From Corythucha ciliata (taxonomy: Eukaryota > Arthropoda > Insecta > Hemiptera > Tingidae): DNA of 64,000 nt. A model generated the notes under the pieces. It made no database searches. It had not been told where the DNA came from and worked only from the letters and a program-made list of their open reading frames with translations. The position numbers were made by a program, and so were the translations under genes. The DNA lies in the NCBI GenBank assembly GCA_038030265.1, contig CM075939.1, positions 41,025,253 through 41,089,252 of the forward strand. The letters are read 5' to 3'. This document shows, piece by piece, positions 22,583 through 33,013 of the stretch (positions are counted from its first letter, which is position 1; every line of letters begins with the position of its first letter).

Positions 22583-24803
22583 CGGTCGGCAGGGGCGCCC
22601 TCTCCGTCTCCTCCACCTCCATTGGTCCTGTGCCAGGTCGACCACCCCCTCCGTCCCCTGCAGTGGTGACCACGGGCACAGCGCCCTCCTGGGTGGCCTC
22701 CTCGGCCCCCACCGCACCAGCGTCACCTCCCGCTCTCACCGATGGAGGCAAGGGGGGGCCCCCTAACGGACCTGAGGCACCGTAATCGGTGTGCCCCATC
22801 ACCGCCTTGATAGCTGCCAGGAGTGCGGGGCACCCCGGAGAGCCTGCGTCATGGGTAGCCCGGCGACCCGCTCTTTCGCAGTTTATGCATCGGGCCGGCT
22901 CGGACCTCCTCGGGCAGTCCCGGAACTCATGGCCTTCTTTGGCGCACCATCCGCACACCGGCGTGGCCCTGCAATTAGTTTCCCGGCGACCGGTCTTGGC
23001 CGGGTGCCCGAATCGTTGGCACCGGAAGCACCGAGTGACCCCCACCTGATCTTTTGGGACGATGGTGAACCACCCCGCCCTCATGGGTGGCTTCCCCAGG
23101 AGCTCCAGCCGCCTCGCTGGTGTGGTTTCCACCACCCAGGAGGTCAGCTGGCCGTCCCTTCGGCCAACTTTATGGACTGGGGTCACCCCAAGTTCCTCCC
23201 CGGCCGCGATCCCCAGATGTCCCCGGAGTCGCTGGGAGAGCGTTTCCGCCTCCCAGTCGGCCGGCACGTTGGGGAGTACCAGACGCGGAGCCAGCACAAC
23301 TGGCTTTGACACGCTGATGCCTGATCCCTGCAGGGCCTCCACCATCTTGTCCACATTGGCGCAGTCCTTCTCGAGCTCAAGAAGAACCGCGCCCGTGCGA
23401 GTCACCCGAACCGCCTTTACTCCCCGACTAACATCCCCCGGGCACGGGAGTGAGGCGAGCCGGCTGACCACTGGCGCCCCTCCCTCACCCCCTCTGAGGA
23501 CGAGCGTTCTCGGGGCAGATGGCCCCTTGGCAACCGGTCCACCCCTGGTCCTCAGTCCCAGCCGGAGATCCGCCCTTAGCTGGGCCAAACTCTTGACATT
23601 TTTATCGCGGCCCTCCCCTTCGATCTTCTCCTTCTTCTCAGCCCTTGGTTTTCCCTGGGCCTTGGACGGGGTCTCCGCCTTACCCCTCCCAGTGGGCAAG
23701 CCCTGCCGTCTCCTATCTTTTCTGCCCACGACCGTCGACCAACGCCCCTCCTCATCCGCGTCCGAAGCCGCGTCCGAGGTTTCCCCTCCCGATCGACGGG
23801 CGGCTGCCTTCTTCAGCCGATCCACTTGGTGCGGGAGCACGGCATTCTGTGACGTACCCGCTTGGGATCCCTCGCCTGGCGCCTCCGGGGGAGTCTCTTT
23901 TCTCGGGCGTTTCCTTTTCTCCCCTACCGTCTCACCCGCCGGTGGAGTTTGGCTGCCTTCCCCCTGTACTCGCCCTTCGACAAGGGCCAGCCTTCCTGAG
24001 AGGGCTGACACTGACTGCTCAAGTCTCCCCAGCCCTACCTGGATAGAGCCAAGGAGCCCTCCCACACTCGCACTCACTGCCTTCTCCACAGCCTGAGAGA
24101 GGCACGGCCCGAGCTGCTCCGCCAGGCCCTCGACTCGGCTTTCTCCCATCATCTCCACTCTCCGACTGAGCCCGGCGAACTCCTCCACGACCGGGCTCAC
24201 TCCCATCCTGATGGCGTCGGATGCCACCTTTGCTGATCTCGGGCTCAGTGACGCCACTCCCCCCGACGTTGGCCCCCCCGCCGCTTCCAGCCGCCGTTCG
24301 AGGCTCTCCAGCCTCGACATCAAGGGTGCCAGGGCTGCCTCTATGGAGGACTGGAAGCCCTCCACACTGTGCGTTGGTCCCACAGGGGTACCCACCTGCC
24401 TCACTCTCTCACAGGCGAGCTCCCGCCCCAAGCTCTGGGCCACCGAGATGACCTCATCGATCATCCCGACGACCTTCAGGCCCGGGGCCTTATGGATTTT
24501 ACTCGCCTCGGAGAACACAAACTTCATGAGGCGGTCCCTGGTGGCGAAAAGCGCTTCCTCTCCAGCCTCAGGCGAAACTTCCCCCCCTCCAAAGACGTCT
24601 CTGGGGATGAACGGGTGAAGTACCGCACCCGCAGAGACCCTGCGGCCTGCCCCTTCGGCCGGCGTCCCCGGAAGCGAGGACGTCGACCCCCTACTCCCCA
24701 AGCTGCTTCTTGCAGCGGGCGAATTTCCCCCACTGCCTGGGTTGGAAAAAACCCTCTCCACTCCTGCCCCTGGTGCTGATTTATTATTATTCGTCTTGCT
24801 CAT
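22572..24803 (-). CDS. R1-clade LINE ORF1: Gag-like nucleic-acid-binding protein
   Basis: The 743-aa protein starts MSKTNNNKSAPG. It would package element RNA into a ribonucleoprotein particle (family knowledge). The N-terminal third is low-complexity. Residues around 160-275 have heptad-like leucines (RLESLERRLEAAGG, GRLEQSVSALSGRLALVEG) suggesting helices or coiled coil, and a basic run (KRKRPRK) follows. Three zinc knuckles lie near the end: C592-C595-H600-C611, C617-C620-H625-C630 and C639-C642-H651-C658. The first is irregular because the fourth ligand is 11 residues after the His, with Gly where the usual spacing puts Cys. The stop TAG at 22574-22572 lies within the ORF2 start, suggesting translation by reinitiation or a similar mechanism. 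Confidence 0.9.
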   Translation of the reverse strand: MSKTNNNKSAPGAGVERVFSNPGSGGNSPAARSSLGSRGSTSSLPGTPAEGAGRRVSAGAVLHPFIPRDVFGGGEVSPEAGEEALFATRDRLMKFVFSEASKIHKAPGLKVVGMIDEVISVAQSLGRELACERVRQVGTPVGPTHSVEGFQSSIEAALAPLMSRLESLERRLEAAGGPTSGGVASLSPRSAKVASDAIRMGVSPVVEEFAGLSRRVEMMGESRVEGLAEQLGPCLSQAVEKAVSASVGGLLGSIQVGLGRLEQSVSALSGRLALVEGRVQGEGSQTPPAGETVGEKRKRPRKETPPEAPGEGSQAGTSQNAVLPHQVDRLKKAAARRSGGETSDAASDADEEGRWSTVVGRKDRRRQGLPTGRGKAETPSKAQGKPRAEKKEKIEGEGRDKNVKSLAQLRADLRLGLRTRGGPVAKGPSAPRTLVLRGGEGGAPVVSRLASLPCPGDVSRGVKAVRVTRTGAVLLELEKDCANVDKMVEALQGSGISVSKPVVLAPRLVLPNVPADWEAETLSQRLRGHLGIAAGEELGVTPVHKVGRRDGQLTSWVVETTPARRLELLGKPPMRAGWFTIVPKDQVGVTRCFRCQRFGHPAKTGRRETNCRATPVCGWCAKEGHEFRDCPRRSEPARCINCERAGRRATHDAGSPGCPALLAAIKAVMGHTDYGASGPLGGPPLPPSVRAGGDAGAVGAEEATQEGAVPVVTTAGDGGGGRPGTGPMEVEETERAPLPTDDP

Positions 24804-25384
24804 CTTTCATTACTCCTCCTGAACTACGTAAGGGATGGGAAGGGGGAAGGTTCACCGAGGGCGCGCCCCCCACGGCAACGACGGCGGCGTGTACCCGAGA
24901 TCTCCTATCCGCCAGACGTTCGGCTAGTGGCCCTGGCAATGCACCCGCCCAGACCAGCAGGGTTTCCATCCAGTCACCAACTGGCACTACTAGCCTGGGC
25001 AAGGTTTATTCGCTGGCTGCTACGGGGCAGCCTCCTCTGTGGTTCGCAGAGGTTCGGGCCCCGGTACTAACCTAGCCCCGCCCAGGCACCCCCAGACCAC
25101 CCGGCGAACGCGTGGGCGAGACATTGTAGCGGCACCGGGGGGAGCACCACCAACCCCCGGCCCCCGAGGGGGAGAGCTGTACCCTCACCTACTAGCCCGA
25201 CGGACCAAAGACCAAGGACGTCCACCGCCGCGCCACGGAGAAACACACCCCGGCGACCCACCCTCAAGGGAGGGGATATGGGAAGGTGCGACGAGTGATT
25301 AGGAGTTTGGAACACTCGAGGAGCTGGAGGAACGCAGGGGGCGCCAGGCCCTTCCACCCCGGACACAGGGTGACCTCTCGCGCC

Positions 25385-25453
25385 CCTTTTAGTCGCCTCG
25401 TACGACACGCAGGGAGTACGGTGGGTGAATTCTAGGCCCCACCCCACAGGGCC
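25385..25453 (-). promoter_or_regulatory. Structured 5' terminal motif of the LINE
   Basis: On the element strand the 5' end starts GGCCCTGTGGGG. It can form AGGCCC/GGGCCT or, exclusively, GGTGGG/CCCACC stems. It is followed by GTCG-TACGAGG-CGAC and the sequence CTAAAAGGGG. A closely similar pattern (CCACGGTATCCCCTG, then GTCGTAAGAGGCGACTAAAA) is one I recall from the 5' regions of many arthropod LINEs. It may be an RNA structure or internal promoter element; no experiment is implied. Confidence 0.45.
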
Positions 25454-25467
25454 TGAGTAGGGCGTCT
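25454..25467. repeat. Probable target-site duplication of the LINE (5' side)
   Basis: TGAGTAGGGCGTCT is the partner of 19174-19187, differing at one base. Confidence 0.6.
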
Positions 25468-25880
25468 GGACACTCTACATTCCGTGATTTGCGGTAAATA
25501 GATTTTCCGTTCAGTTTGAACAGTTTTGGTTGGCGGCGGGGGTGGGAGGTGCTCTTAGCGTCGCGTCGGGGAGAATGGGCACGGGCAGCTGGATTTTTTT
25601 GTTTTTTGTTTGCTACCAAATCTTCGAATGTTTCCCTCATAAATCGATCCACAGATTCAATGGAAAACCGTCAGACAGACTTTGGAGTCTCAACACATTT
25701 GTGCTCATTTTACTCCATATGTAACCGTGCACCAGTGAAGCAACTGGGGGGTCACATTTGTAGCGATTTAACAACAGTCAGGGCCGAGGGTAGACGGTAT
25801 TATTCTATTCATCTACCCTTGTAGAATTTATGCCTTTCGATGGTATCTAGGGGAGGGCAGCTGCCCCACTTCACGGATTC
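25468..25880. other. Flank of the LINE with a partial T3 block
   Basis: Unrecognised sequence extends to about 25840. Positions 25848-25875 then carry GGTATCTAGGGGAGGGCAGC and the palindromic GGGCAGCTGCCC shared with the T3 modules. Confidence 0.4.
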
Positions 25881-28800
25881 TCTTTTAAGACTACAGGGGG
25901 CTCCAACGGGGAAGCGTCTCTCGCTTGGTGGAGGAGGGATGGTAGCCTAACTTTCTGGTTTAATGTCACCAAGGGTGTGAGGGATATCCCCATTACATGG
26001 CCTCCGGTCCGGTCAGATCTTTTTCAAGAAAATCCGTGGGGTAAACAAGGCGAGACTAAACCACATACAAACATAATCTACCCCTCGTAATCTTTACCCC
26101 AAAGTTTCGAGAATTGGAACGCTCTGTTATTTGATGAGGATCTCTTTGGTGAACGTATAGAGTGATGGTGGGGGGGGGGTCTCTCTGGTTGGGAGATTAC
26201 TGGGAAAAGTCCTCGACCACTCTCTACAGGTGTGATTGTTATCCACATTTTAACAATAAAAATTCTAGGTGTCAGCCCTGAAAGTCAAGATTTATCAAAA
26301 TTTACAGGTTTAAACCGCGTTACGGAATATTTATAGCCTCTTCCCTGTACAAGTCCAGTGAATTTTATCTCCTTTAAAATGTTTTATTTACACAGTCCAG
26401 ATAAGGGTGACGAAATTGGGGCTGGAACTAATTAGCGACTCCCGGTGCTAATTTATTTGGCTTATTCGCGAGGGAAATCACTGTACAGAGCAGTTTAAAC
26501 GTGCTCTTGACTTACGCGTCTCATAAAGTATAAGAATCGATCGGTTTTCTATATAGAAGCCTATGGCAAACGTCATTTATTATAACGCGGAAAGAATGGA
26601 CTGTTACGGAAGTTCGTGAGTGTGGTGGAGGATGGAAGGTGGGCGGGCGGGCGCGGGGCTTGTAGATTAAACCGAGGGAATTCCGAAGGCGGCGATAAAC
26701 CGCAAAAACCGCCGCTGCTATGTAGCTCCAGCGCCGGGGATTTCTAAGTCCTGATTTAGGGGCTAAAACTCTCTCGAAAGAGTGTGCGAAGGGCAAAGAG
26801 TGTTAAAACGCACTCACTATAAGTCGTTTTTTGAAGTGCTTTCGCTTTTAAAGAAAACTGCCTCACGGGGGTTGGAAGTAGAAGAAGAAAGACGTGTATA
26901 AGATATACGTAAAATGGATTAGGGCACTGTTGGATGGCCGCGAGGGGGAGGGGGCTGTATTTCACTTCAGGTGCGTATATCCCTCGTACAGGTTGTCGAA
27001 TGATAGGCTCTCGGAGGTTCAAGAGTTTTTAACCCTCTTATCTTTTAACGGGAGATATAAAAGTGGCCGTAATTTATAAACGCATTTGAAGCTTCAACTA
27101 GTGGCAAGGAGGGGAGGGGGCAAGGGTGGCGTTGTATTAGTAGAAACTTGTAGGAAATAGAAGCTTTTTGCAACCTTAGAGAGTAAAAGAAATCCAAGAA
27201 ATTTCAAATGCAGCTCGCAATCTCACACATCTACATATAATAATCTTGGCAGGTAGGGGAATCCTCTCTAGTTCTGTCTTATCGACGTTTATTCTGCCCC
27301 CTTAAGGGGGGAGGGGGCAACATTCTTTCGTTCGCCATTTTTGTACCCGACTAATCCCGCATCATTTTGACACAGATATCAGATTATTTTTCTTTATTTG
27401 TTAAATGATCCAAATTTTGCAAGAACACGAAGGTGTTTTTTAATGATCCCCCCCATCACTACCCGCCCAAACATCACAGACGGAATGATTTAAGCCAGCA
27501 AGCCTTTTCTATTCTCTTTTAAAAAGAGATTGATTGCTTCCCGAAGAACGATTTACGAGAGTTCAATCACAATAAGGGTCAAACAAAAGAGAACACTCTT
27601 GAATCCAACGTTAAAGTCACGTCATCACACTATCGCACAGGTGTCTTTCTTACACTCTGTCACTCTCTATATCTCCCTCTCAAAGGAATAGCTCAGAGTG
27701 TGAATTAGGGGGGTGGTGGTGGGGGGGTTGGAAATTAATTTAAAGGATAAGGTTCCCTAGAGTGAATCAATGTCTTCCAATTAGCAAGTGGAGTCATCCC
27801 CTCCACCATCGATTTACGTATTATGCATCGTGTCGTCTTCACTATAAGACAATATAGCTTAGCCGAAAGGTTTAATTTTATTACCTCCGTCTTCTTCCCC
27901 CCCTTCCCCAACATCACAACAACTCCTCTCGTTGTCAACATTATCACCTTTAATAAACGTTCCACAGTTTAATTGAGTATATACGCAAAGGAGTCGAGGA
28001 AGTCAACATTGGAAGAGATTGTGCGACCGACGAGGAGAGGAGCGAAGCGGTAAATCAGCGTCGACGGTCTCCTGGAAGGCAATTCCTAGAGATAGGCCAT
28101 CTCAAATCCTTAATTACCTTTCAAACGCGCTTTCAGGCATTGTAACCAGTTGTTGAGTAATTACAAGTGTACATAAAAGGATGAAACAGTATGAAAAGGC
28201 CTTCATTATTAAAAGAACAACACAAAAGGTACCTGTAGAGGTATGTTTTTAAACGTTAAAGTTCCCTCCGACGGCGGAGCAATTGTTTCTTTTTTTTTTT
28301 GTTTTTACTGGAAGCGAGAGGCAGGGGGTTATCTTCATGCCGTATAAGATTTTATTGAGATAATTCGGTTGTCTTTTAGCTTAATGGAATTTTGCAGAAC
28401 GTGAGTGGAGCTGTTTCGCTGGGATTAAAGCGGAACGTGTGGTAGCTTAGGGGGTTAAAATTAAGTACGATAAGACAATTTTTCTTGACTAGTGGATCAA
28501 TGTGAAGCGCAAGAGTTAAAATCAGGATTAAGGGAAGAGAAGCGAATGAAATAAGTGACATCAACATACGGGGGAACGATTTTCTTATGGAATGCTCATC
28601 GTTTAGCCCCTTCGCCCATCTCATTTTAACCCCATGCAGTTTAATTGTTGTGAGTTGGCCTTTCTCGCTGTGGAAGGTTCCCAGGTGGAGGTTCCATTTT
28701 CTGAAGCCCTCATTTAACGGAATTTTCTCTGTATCTGTAAAGAGTCGCTATCCTTAAAAAACAATTACCATCTCTACTGAGAAACTGTCGTTGAAGCATT
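25881..28800. other. Unique-looking DNA without recognised genes
   Basis: No exon or transposon domain is recognised. There are short G runs near 26171 and 27721, and a T run near 28294. Confidence 0.5.
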
Positions 28801-28879
28801 CAGAACCACAATTATGGGAGGAACTAAACCTTTCGGGTCCCGGGGAGGAAGTCGCTCGGGGGCCCCTCTCAGCCTCTAC

Positions 28880-29720
28880 GTAATATTCCCAATTTTAGCC
28901 GCGACATTGCCTCCGCGGAAACCGCGAGTGTGTATTTTCTCAATTTTAACTGGGATTGAGCGTTTTCTCAGTTCTAGCCGCGAATTATCGCTTTTTCCCA
29001 ATTTCATCCGCGAATTAGCCAATTTTCTCAATTTTAGACATGAATTATCGTTTTTTTTATGTTTTACTTAGACGAATTCGTGTTTATATCAATTTCAGCC
29101 CCGAGAACGCTTTTTGTCAATTTTAGTATACCACCGAAGTTGCCCCAATAAACCGCGAGTCATTTTCTTAATTTCTGCTGTGAATTAGGACTTTAGAACG
29201 TTTTTTCTCCATTCCAGGTTTCTTTTAAAAATATTTTAGCACCGAATGAGCACATTTTATCAATTTTAGCCGTAAATTATTAGCCTGTTTCTCTATTATT
29301 ACACGTGAATATTATCCATGAATTAGCGATTTTAAAAGTTTTAGCCGCGTGAATTTCGCGTTTTTTAAAAAAATATAAATTTCAGTCTCAATGTTGCCAA
29401 GGAATCCGTGAGTTTGCGTTTTCTCAATTTCCGCCCTTAACTATCGCTTTTTTTCAATGTTTTAAAGCAGCATATTTGAGCGCTTAATCACAGTTTCAGC
29501 CGCGAGCGTTTTTGTCTATTTTAGCAGCGAAGTAGCGCTTTTTGTATATTCTTTCCGAACATTAGCGTTTTTCTCAACTCAGTTTTTCTCTCTAATTCTA
29601 TCCATGAGCTAGAGTTTGTCTTATTTCATCCACGAAGTTACCTCAAGAATTCACCAGTTGGCGTTTTTCAATTTTGGATGTGAAGTGGTCATTTTTCTCA
29701 AGTTGTATTAGAGTCTCCTA
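28880..29720 (-). repeat. Family A array, reverse
   Basis: These are T-rich units with TTTTCTCAATTTTAGCC and GCGAATTAGCG. Upstream, near 28838-28880, is a GC-rich stretch (CGGGTCCCGGGGAGGAAG) that may be a damaged transposon end. Confidence 0.7.
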
Positions 29721-29984
29721 GCTAGAAATTTTCGTCCACTATTGAAACTTGACTCAAAATTTCCTGTGAATCCCAATCTTTGGGAGAGGGGTGGAGTGGC
29801 GTGATTGAAAAGTGGTGGTAAGTTCGGAAAAATGCCTAAATTTGACATTTTTGAAATACATTTGTGGCGTCCCTTCACATTTTTACATAAAAAACATCAG
29901 ATGTTCGGTTTTTCATTGTTGGAAAAATATAGACTTTCGTTCTCTGACTTACGCGGTCCCGTTTTTCGTGTAAACACATACAAC

Positions 29985-29999
29985 TGGTGACCCCGACGT
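29985..29999 (+). other. Primer-binding site of a CsRn1-type gypsy element (tRNA-Trp)
   Basis: TGGTGACCCCGACGT is complementary to the 3' end of metazoan tRNA-Trp. That primer is, to my knowledge, used by the CsRn1 clade of Ty3/gypsy elements. A 5' LTR should end just upstream, but its start could not be identified. Confidence 0.6.
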
Positions 30000-30026
30000 T
30001 CGCCGTGCCCCTTCACTCGTGGTATT

Positions 30027-30317
30027 ATGGCTCAACCGGCTAATGACGACGCGGTTCTAGAGCCACAACGCACATCAAGTGTCTCCGTTCAGCTACCTCC
30101 GTTTTGGCGTCACCGGACCGATCTTTGGTTCCGCCAAGTCGAAGCTCAGTCCGACTTACCAGCCAACCGTATCACTCAGGACACTACGAAATTCAATTAC
30201 GTCGTTTCTACTCTCGACATGGACGTCCTCGAATACGTCAGTGACATCAACCACCCGCCTGCGACCCACAAATACGATGCCGTTTGTTTCGATGGTCTTT
30301 CGTCCTCACAGAGGTAA
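30027..30317 (+). pseudogene. Ty3/gypsy (CsRn1-like) gag fragment
   Basis: The frame begins MAQPANDDAVLEPQ. It shows the gag signature LPPFWRHRTDLWFRQVEAQS and KFNYVVSTLDMDVLEYV, typical of the CsRn1-type capsid N-terminus. After about 90 codons homology stops, and the next recognisable part is the end of the protease, so the rest of gag and most of the protease are deleted. It lies 28 nt after the tRNA-Trp primer site. Confidence 0.75.
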
Positions 30318-30884
30318 CATACTCCATTATTGGTGCCGACTTCTTGGCACACTTCGATCTTCTCATCGACCTCCGTCGATCGACCTCCGTTGAGTAGTGC
30401 CATCGTCTGTTGGATGGCACTACTCAACTTTATGTCGCTGGTGTTCATCCTTCAACTGCACCGTCGAATAACCCAGCACGCCTGAACCTCTGTGACACGA
30501 CGAACAAGTTTGCCGCGTTGCTCAACGCAATTCCCTGAGATCGTTCAACCTCCCTCTTTTCCACGCCCATCTCTACCACACAATACCCAGCACTCAATCG
30601 AAACCACCGGACCACCTGTTCGTTCCCGCTTTCGACGTCTTCACCCCGAAAAGTTGAAAGCTGCCAAAGCAGAATTCCAAACTATGCTAGACCTCGGCAT
30701 CTGTCGTCCCTCTAAATCTTGTTGGTCTAGTCCGCTCCACCTCGTTCCTAAAAAAGACGGCAACTGGCGACCTTGTGGTGATTTCCGACGCCTAAACGCT
30801 GTCACCAAACCTGACCTCTACCCTCTCCCTCATCTTCACGATTTCACGTCCAATCTTCACGGAACGACAATTTACTCGAAGGCT
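30318..30884 (+). pseudogene. Ty3/gypsy protease end and start of reverse transcriptase, broken
   Basis: The stretch GADFLAHFDLLIDL marks the C-terminus of the retropepsin. It is followed by an in-frame stop, the text RLLDGTTQLYVAG, another stop, and then in a different frame the RT entry (LDLGICRPSKSCWSSPLHLV, PKKDGNWRPCGDFRRLNAVT). The RT is cut at 30884 by the hAT-like insertion. There are several stops and frame changes, so it is not functional. Confidence 0.78.
30877..30884. repeat. 8-bp target-site duplication (left)
   Basis: CGAAGGCT is repeated exactly at 32828-32835 on the other side of the inserted element. Eight bases is the hAT-superfamily length. Confidence 0.85.
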
Positions 30885-32827
30885 CAGTGGCGGATCTACG
30901 GGGTGAGTTTTGGGGGTTTAAACCCCCCCTAAGAAGATGGCGTCCGCCAAAAATTTGTTGATAGTCATTCCAGAGATTTCTTCTAATACCTTGCTCATAC
31001 CAAAGGGCGACTGTTGAAGGGGTATCTGCACAGAATAATGATTTCTCGACGAATGGGCGATCTCGTGATGGTGAGGCCACCATTCATTGATGGTGGGGGG
31101 GGGGGGCACCAAAAAGCATAAATAGATGAAAAAAAAAAAATTTTTTTTTACGTTTCAAAGCGATGATTAGCGGCAAATATCGAGAACAAGCGATCATTTG
31201 CCACCTACATTAGGAAAAATACACCAATTTGAGATATCTGAAAGCAACTTCGCGGACAAACCAGAGAAAAAACGCCAACTCCAAATTCCAATAGGTCTAA
31301 GGCAGAAGAAATTGAGAAAGCGTTCTAATGTGCTTCTCTTTGGGCAAGTACGCGGGAGAACATTGAAAAAAAAAACGCTAATATCAACAAGCGGCTTTTA
31401 GCGGTAGCAGAAAAGCGTTGACTCATAGTAGAAAACGAAAATAAATCACTAATTCGTGGCTGAAAATGATAAAAATCACTAACATATGGCGAAAATTGAG
31501 AAAAAGCTGAAGTCCATCGCTCACCTGGCTCTAATTTTTGAAAACGCAAAATTCGTGGTTTTCTCGAGGCATAACAAAAGAAAAAAGCGCAATTGAGAAA
31601 AATCGCTAATTCACACTAAAATTGAGAAAGCCACGTACTTCGCGGCTTAAACTGAGAAAATCTACTAATTCCGGCCTAAAATTGAAGTAAAACGCTCATT
31701 CACAACTAAAATGGAGAAATAAGCCAATTCGCGGAGCAATTCGAGAAAATTGGCTAAAATTGAGGAAACGCGGTGATTCATGGCTAAAATTGAGAAATAA
31801 TTTGCGACTAAAAAATGAGAAAAAGCGCTTATATCGTGGTAAAAATTGAGAGAAAAAAGCTAATTCATGGATACAAGTGATAGAAAAGCCGCTTATTCAC
31901 TACAAAAACTGAGACAAACCGCTAATTCCAGTCTAAATTTGATGTACAATGCTCAATTGCAACTAAAATAAAGATAATTAAATATTTAATTCGTGGCTAA
32001 TTTTGGCAGAAAGCGCTTATCAGCAGTTAAAATGGAGAAATACGCTACTTCTCGGCACAAGCGAGCGCTAATGTGAAGCTCAATTTCAAAGATACATTTG
32101 GTAATTCCGCTTGTTCACGGCTAAAACTGATGCAGACGCTAATTCCCGGCTAAAATTGGGAAACTGCGTTGATTCACGGCCAACATAACAAAAGGCGCTC
32201 ATTCGCGGAGCTCAAATGGAGATAAACGCAAATTTACGGATTTTGTGAAAATCCTCCAGTTCGAAGTTGAAATTGAGTAGAAGCGGTGATTCAGGCGTGA
32301 AATTAGGGAATAATTCACGGTTAAAATTCGGGAATAATGCTCAGCTAAAACGAAGAAAGCAAAACGCTAATACTCTGCTAGAACTGAGGAAACTAGATAA
32401 CTTGGGGCTAAAATGGTGATAAGCGCTAATTCGCATGACTAAGAAGTGAAAAAAAACGCTAAAATTAGAGGAATAAAATGTTATCTCGTGGCTAAAACTG
32501 AGACAAACCAGCTAATTGCCGTCTAAAATGTAAAGGAAGAGCTCATTCGCCGTTAAAGATTCAGTGAATTCGCGGCTAAAGTGGGCAAGAAGCGCTTATT
32601 CGCCGCTGAAACGGAGATAAACGATACATCGCGGATCAATTTGAGAAAATCCACTAATTCACGGCTAAAATTGAGGAAATTTGGGAAAAACCGCTAATTC
32701 ATGTTTAAATTTGAGAAAAAGCCAATTATTGGTTCGTATGGAGGCATGTTTGCGACTGAAACTCAGGAAAAAAGAGAGAGATTCATGGTAGAACCCCTCC
32801 CAAGTTAAAATCCTAGATCCGCCACTG
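30885..32827. mobile_element. Non-autonomous hAT-like element filled with family A repeats
   Basis: The element is 1943 bp long. The left end reads CAGTGGCGGATCTACGG and the inverted right end CAGTGGCGGATCTAGG, identical for the first 14 bases. It is flanked by a perfect 8-bp duplication (CGAAGGCT) and splits the RT of a gypsy element. The interior is almost entirely forward family A units from about 31150 to 32720, plus a C/G-rich left subterminal part. No transposase ORF is present, so mobility must have been supplied in trans. It is the cleanest evidence in the window that family A arrays travel in hAT-type elements. Confidence 0.85.
31150..32720 (+). repeat. Family A array, forward (inside the hAT-like element)
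   Basis: Degenerate units are about 30 bp with GGCTAAAATTGAGAAAA. The first part (31155-31230: GATTAGCGGCAAATATC through AAAAATACACCAATT) matches 38265-38325 in order. Confidence 0.78.
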
Positions 32828-32835
32828 CGAAGGCT
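32828..32835. repeat. 8-bp target-site duplication (right)
   Basis: CGAAGGCT, an exact partner of 30877-30884. Confidence 0.85.
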
Positions 32836-33013
32836 AGATCTCCTTCGAGCATACAACCAAATATCAGTCGCACCTTCCGACATCGAAATAACCGCCATCA
32901 TCACACCTTTCGGCCTTTTTGAGTTTCCGATGATGTGTTTCGGTTTACGCAACGCCGGTCAATCATTTCAGCGATTCATGGATGAAATACTTCGCGACCT
33001 TCCCTTCCTCTAG
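32836..33013 (+). pseudogene. Ty3/gypsy reverse transcriptase, second part
   Basis: This resumes the RT beyond the inserted element, with LDLLRAYNQISVAPSD, ITPFGLFEFPMMCFGLRNAG and FQRFMDEILRDL. It ends in a stop at 33013, just before the expected YxDD box, which is missing. The frame does not continue directly from 30884, so a frameshift exists near the junction. No RNase H, integrase or 3' LTR was recognised. Confidence 0.78.

Larger units (their letters stand above)
19188..25453 (-). mobile_element. Full-length R1-clade non-LTR retrotransposon
   Basis: The 6266-bp element is read on the minus strand. Its parts are a 5' UTR of about 650 bp (24804-25453), ORF1 with a Gag-like zinc-knuckle region, ORF2 with AP endonuclease, reverse transcriptase and a C-terminal CCHC motif, and a 3' UTR of about 266 bp (19188-19453). 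There is no poly(A) tail, which fits R1-type elements. Both ORFs are open throughout. GC content is visibly much higher than in the flanking DNA. The ends are set by the 13/14-nt direct repeats. Insertion lies just beside a T3 transposon end. Confidence 0.85.

Noticed and set aside
19454..22726. Longer ORF2 start at 22726 (1090 aa)
   Set aside because: The first 48 codons overlap ORF1 coding sequence and show no endonuclease homology. The ATG at 22582 fits the domain start.
23062..24096. 344-codon plus-strand ORF rich in Pro, Arg and Ser
   Set aside because: It is a GC-rich shadow of LINE ORF1 on the opposite strand and has no domain.
19188..25453. 28S-rDNA-inserted R1 element
   Set aside because: The flanks bear no 28S rRNA sequence. 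They are transposon-derived and unique DNA.
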